The position numbers and the translations under genes are program-made. Positions 60,023-64,000 of a stretch of 64,000 nucleotides of DNA are shown here, piece by piece. Source of the stretch: Dermanyssus gallinae. Lineage: Eukaryota; Arthropoda; Arachnida; Mesostigmata; Dermanyssidae. The stretch's first letter is position 1, and every line of letters starts with the position of its first letter. Where the stretch lies: NCBI GenBank assembly GCA_003439945.1, contig QVRM01003902.1, positions 318,001 through 382,000 on the forward strand, written 5' to 3'. The notes under the pieces are model-generated. The model was not told the DNA's origin and made no database searches. It was given only the letters and a program-made list of their open reading frames with translations.

Positions 60023-62015
60023 ATAAATGGTAGTTAGTGAGCATGAGGGTGCCTCGATGCCCACACATGTCGTCTGTCGGTCATCTATGGATGAACAGAG
60101 CTACACCTGCAAGCTGTGCTGGTTGTTAATAATGTTCTGTGAAACAAACGCGCCGGTCAGACGCCAGTGAAAAATCAAGCTAACCGAGCACGACCGAGCG
60201 GCAGAAAAACGAGGGTTAGTTGAAACGACGACGACTGGGCGAGTAGTGTTGTTGCTGGGTCAGAAATGTTGAAATATGTTGCTCAATTTATGTAAGTTCT
60301 GTGTGTCTGTGTGTGTGAGAGGTGGTTAAGCTTCTGCCATGGGTTGATACCGTTTTGTCGGAAGAATATATATATATATATATATATAACATTATGCTTA
60401 GTTCGGAAGCAGTTCTAGTTATTTTTCCCTCTTCCACCTTTTATTTTCATTACTTTCCTCTTCTTCTTCTATCGTTTCGTTAGCGTTTGCTTCTTCTTTC
60501 GAACCTTGCAATGAAAACTTTGTTGTCTGAGTCGATGACTTCTCTCCATCAAGTCAAGTAGCTACGCTTGTTCAAGTCGATCCCTGGCACATTTACGTTA
60601 GGCAACGGTGCTGTTTTTAGGCACGCACCCGTTCGTGGGCGACCATGCAATCCACATCCCAGAGAGTCCCAAGGTGACCTGACGCCACTCGAACCGAGGC
60701 GATCGGGAAGACTAGCGGGGGACAGTTCTCCAGTGGCATAGCCGCCGTCTTGCCCATCTTGGCTGCGTTCGATGGCATCTCTATTTTTAGGAGCCCCATC
60801 GGGGAAGGGGGGCCCCATCGGGGAAGGGGGGGCAGTGGCATATTCTTCAACGAGGTGCGAAGATGGATCGCTGCAGCTGGCTACCAGGTGAAGCCACTGC
60901 CAACCGTAGCTATGGACGGACGGACAGACAGACAGACAGATGGCTATGATAAGCCGGAGGGCCATAATTGCCTGCTAGGCTATGCTAGGCTGTCCTGTCT
61001 CCGGTGTTAGCGGAGAAGAACCAAGCCAAGGTCGTTCCTATCGAACGGCGCCTCGGTAGTGGAGACGCCGGCCGTAACGCGTCCGACCGGCTTTTCGCTA
61101 AATGAGGCGGCAGCACCCGTAGGGGCCTACGACTATGCGCACGGTCGGGCATGGCGCCGACGCTCCTATACCAGTTACTACCAGTCTTTCTTTTGCTGCT
61201 GTTGCTGCGGCATCTACAGCTACGCACTAATGAAGCTCAACTGTCCAGCAACAGACGGGTAGCCAGACATGCACCCTACCCCCTAAGAAGGCACGGCGGT
61301 AAGGCGTTATTGCTATTATACCTTTGTCATTCTTCTTATTTTCTCTCTTCTTCTTCTTCGTCTTCTTCTTTTTCTTCTCTTTCTTCTGCTTGTTCAGCAC
61401 GTTGTGTGTTCCTATGTTCGTGCTATAAACGCACCGGCATTCATTGTTGTTGCTGCTGTTGCTGTTGTTGTTGTTGTTGTTATTGTCGTCTTCGAAAGGG
61501 CTTAAGCTAAAAGGCGTGTCAAAGGAAGCTCGGCCCGGTTTGTGCTCGTCTTACCGTTTACGCACGCACTCTGATTAGCCGCCCGGTATATCGTGTGGTC
61601 ACAGAAAACACGCTTGAAGCGCTTCATTTTTCGTTGTTCGTCTGAATGTTCATCTGTCAGGCTGTTTGTTTGTTTTTGTTCTTCTGCAATCATCTATGCG
61701 GCGTGTCTGACACCGGGTAGCTTGTCAAACTTATAAGACCAAGTAGTGTCAAGCTGTGCTTCCAAATTTTTCTGTAAGGGAAAGAGAAGAACGGCAAAGT
61801 TTATGGAAAAAAAAGCGCTGATCTTGGCTTTTGTTAACAATTTACAGCCATAATTCAGAAAGAAAAAACAGTTTTTGAGTGAGAAGTATGAAACGAACCG
61901 CTTATATATATATATATATAAAAGTCAAATTTATTTTCCGTTTATTACATTATGTATATGTTACACGTATCACGATGGATTAGCTAAGCCAATATGCCTA
62001 GTGGGCGCGTATTGT
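59846..62015. other. Spacer, partly G+C-rich, no recognised gene
   Basis: Contains (TA)n at 59988-60018 and 60366-60388, a perfect 19-bp tandem duplication at 60793-60830 (GCCCCATCGGGGAAGGGGG twice), TTC-rich (about 61335-61385) and TTG/CTG-rich (about 61443-61480) runs. The - strand frame at 60549-60965 is open for 138 codons, Pro/Gly/Ser-rich, partly created by the duplication; no domain recognised. Confidence 0.35.
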
Positions 62016-62019
62016 GACT

Positions 62020-62456
62020 GTCACGTGTCGTGTTTTGATGAGGCCAGGTCGACACCACTTCCGAACTGTGCCTCGAACGGAGGTAGCGTTTCCACGTTGT
62101 ATGTCAAGATCTAGACATTGTTTGAAAGAGGACAATGACTTGTCATCACCGGATGAGAGGTTTACCAAGATGCCGACTTTGTGGATCAGCTGCTTGGTCC
62201 TAACGCCAGGAGCACCCAGAGTTTCAAACGCGAGAATAATGAGTATTTTTTTTTCAACTTGCTAGTCTCCGCAAGGTGGGCTGCATAACCAGCATCGAAT
62301 GCGCCGCCACCGACGATAGAAGGGGATAAGGAATCGGTAACGGTTGCATCCCAAACCAGCATTTTGCCTCGCTCGAATGATGTAAGCATCATCCCATCTG
62401 GACGTCTGCCGTCCTCCGCGCAGAGGCATGGGGGTTCAAGCATGCACGGACGACCT
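62020..62456 (-). pseudogene. RLE-type LINE fragment with frameshift
   Basis: From about 62455 on the - strand: GRPCMLEPPCLC, then GRRPDGMMLTSFERGKMLVW and DATVTDSLSPS (endonuclease core), as far as an A-run near 62247-62256 where the frame shifts. It resumes as FETLGAPGVRTKQLIHKVGI and LDLDIQRGNATSVRGTV (about 62060-62230). A stop precedes the fragment on its 5' side. Most similar to the 15130 and 57491 copies. The break at the homopolymer could be a real mutation or a sequencing error. Confidence 0.82.
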
Positions 62457-63240
62457 CACGACCTATCTATATATATATATATATTTGGCTGCCATAATTA
62501 CATACGTATAACAGGATGAAGTGGCCAGGTAAAGTTTTATTTATATTACAGTATTGCGGCCACCGCAGCCAAAGGGCAAAGTTAAACTGACTGGAACTTA
62601 GGGGGCTTGTACAGTACCGTGTTCTCAACAACGATTACCGTCGGTGTGCAGCATGCATTTTACCAAGGAATCTCTAACAAAAACAAAACAGAATGTATAT
62701 ACAGGGTCTTACACGTAGATTTTAAAAAAACGACATATGGAATTTTAGAGCTTGTTAAGACAAATATTTTTTTCCAATGAACCATAATCCTTGAAAAGTC
62801 TTGTTTCGGAGTGAGAGTGATATTACTAACATCTGAGACATTAGTGTTGTTGCTCGGCAAATGAGCACAATTGCAAGACAACCAACCGCCTGTACAGAAG
62901 ACCTCAAAATCATAACCCCACGTTCATTCGCAGCGCTCAAAACTAACACGTTCAGGCAAATGCGTATTTTATAACGATTATTTTGCTATTACATATATGC
63001 CAATGCGAGCCGTGATTGCGTAGTAATTAAGAGTGTCACCTATATATCTCATATCCCTCACTTCCCCTCCACTTCTCAGCCGCCTCTTCTTGGACAATTG
63101 GCATCTAGTTATTTTTGAATGCACTGAATAAACAGTAAATGTTACCAAAGCAGCTTTGTCAAAATGCGGGCACTAGTACCCGGATGCCGACGAGGATCAT
63201 ATACTACGCGCATAGTGCGCACAGCCATTCCTAATAGCAC
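62457..63240. other. Spacer, no recognised gene
   Basis: (TA)n at 62467-62484. Two overlapping - strand frames (62660-62949) are unassigned. Confidence 0.35.
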
Positions 63241-63274
63241 TACAACTACTAATAGTATGAGGTCGATTTTGGAT

Positions 63275-63677
63275 TTGGAAGAAAAAAGAGTTTCAATACG
63301 AAGAATGGGCACAGCTGAGACACGCCATAAACTTGCATGAACGAGAAAGACAGAGAGCTATCATTACATTCAGTAAGAGATACGTAAACGCCCACATGCA
63401 GCAAGAATGGGAGGAACTCCATCTCCTACTAGCCATCGCAACAACAGTTGCAGATGCAGAACATAAAGCGCAGATGCCTGCGCGCACTTACAGGAATAGC
63501 AGGGCAACAAATCTCGTGCAGGACAAGGACGTCATGTACTGTACAGTGAGAAATAATAAAAATTCGGGAAATGAAGCTAGGTCCAGAGGAAAGGGGGCGT
63601 GGGGACAAGCAAAGGATTGTATATGGCTAGTGTGTCTGCTCCAGCTGCTACAGTCGATTTCACAGTATTGCAGTTGA
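63275..63677 (+). CDS. Unrecognised open frame, Gln/Glu/Arg-rich
   Basis: Open from about 63275 (no ATG at the head) to the TGA at 63675. It begins KKKEFQYEEWAQLRHAINLH and continues ERERQRAIITFSKRYVNAHM, a charged, probably helical segment, then a basic and finally hydrophobic end. The composition changes near 63540, so only the first 80-90 codons look protein-like. No family recognised. It could be an element fragment or an exon. Confidence 0.28.
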
Positions 63678-63690
63678 AGATACCTAATAT

Positions 63691-63963
63691 AGTCTAAGGA
63701 AGCGCAAACAGAGCACCACTGGAGAGCAGTTCAGGATCACGAGACGGACGGACTTAAATAAAATATTCGTTCGCAACTTTCTTCAGAAACTTACCAGTAT
63801 CCACGCTGAGACTTATCGATCTAGGATAATATGTACAGAGCTGCAGCTTGTTCAACAGATCGAGGCATTTTCTTTGCCGCGAAATAAGACGACGCAAAGA
63901 TTAAGCTGTAATCGTGCGAACGTAAGGAAATGGTGGAGTCGTGAGGTAATGGAGACTGTTTAG
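63691..63963 (+). CDS. Unrecognised open frame, basic, lacking a start
   Basis: About 90 codons between a TAA near 63688 and a TAG at 63961. It includes RTDLNKIFVRNFLQKLTSIH and RIICTELQLVQQIEAFSLPR, rich in Arg, Lys and Leu. There is no Met near its start. Its closeness to the preceding open frame (different frame) suggests they may be parts of one broken coding sequence. Function unknown. Confidence 0.22.
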   Translation, partial: SLRKRKQSTTGEQFRITRRTDLNKIFVRNFLQKLTSIHAETYRSRIICTELQLVQQIEAFSLPRNKTTQRLSCNRANVRKWWSREVMETV

Positions 63964-64000
63964 CCCAGTTTTGACGAGGATTCTGCCCTCCGTAGAGTTC

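Overview
This window reads as the nuclear genome of an invertebrate animal. It is not prokaryotic. There are no operons or ribosome binding sites, one gene is clearly intron-split, and most of the rest is decayed transposable elements (mariner/Tc1 DNA transposons, several non-LTR retrotransposons, tRNA-derived SINEs) among very long (TA)n, (TTA)n and (TTG)n microsatellites. The species is not identifiable with confidence. The large retrotransposon belongs to a group with a YLDD polymerase motif and a restriction-like endonuclease, which I recall as abundant in ticks, so a chelicerate or another invertebrate would fit. This is only a hint.

Left edge (1-2200): the last two coding exons of a host gene encoding the C-terminal end of a hydroxysteroid dehydrogenase-like protein 2 (HSDL2-type short-chain dehydrogenase). 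It is on the + strand, with a 1.69 kb intron carrying a dead mariner, and a poly(A) signal at 2177. The protein ends soon after the dehydrogenase domain, without the SCP2 sterol-carrier domain of the vertebrate protein, yet finishes in Ala-Lys-Leu, a peroxisomal-type C-terminus.

2.2-7.9 kb: a 470-bp mariner deletion derivative with both terminal inverted repeats, a dead Tc1/mariner-superfamily transposase on the - strand, and TA-rich spacer. 7.9-14.4 kb: remnants of apurinic-endonuclease-type LINEs (I/R1/jockey-like), a tRNA-derived SINE, and a strongly diverged tandem array of about 1.5 kb (10.37-11.87 kb). 15.1-16.8 kb: the 3' third of a restriction-like-endonuclease (RLE) LINE, then an antisense fragment of another LINE.

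17-35 kb: mostly non-coding, with microsatellites, a few unrecognised open frames, a nested inverted-repeat region at 24.3-24.9 kb and an old SINE. 35-44 kb: another LINE fragment, a diverged direct repeat (38.05/39.93 kb), SINEs of two families and the longest (TTA)n tract. 44-52 kb: spacer, a long (TTG)n tract, an unrecognised 190-codon frame with one stop, a SINE with a clear target-site duplication and a dead mariner.

52.4-55.7 kb: the best mobile element, a nearly full-length RLE LINE on the - strand with one frameshift. It lies between two (TAA)n tracts and meets a second LINE tail head-on. 57-62.5 kb: three more fragments of the same superfamily and a third copy of one SINE family. The right edge (63.2-64 kb) holds two unrecognised open frames. 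Apart from the HSDL2-type gene I could not establish any intact host gene. All alignments are by eye and memory; no search was run.
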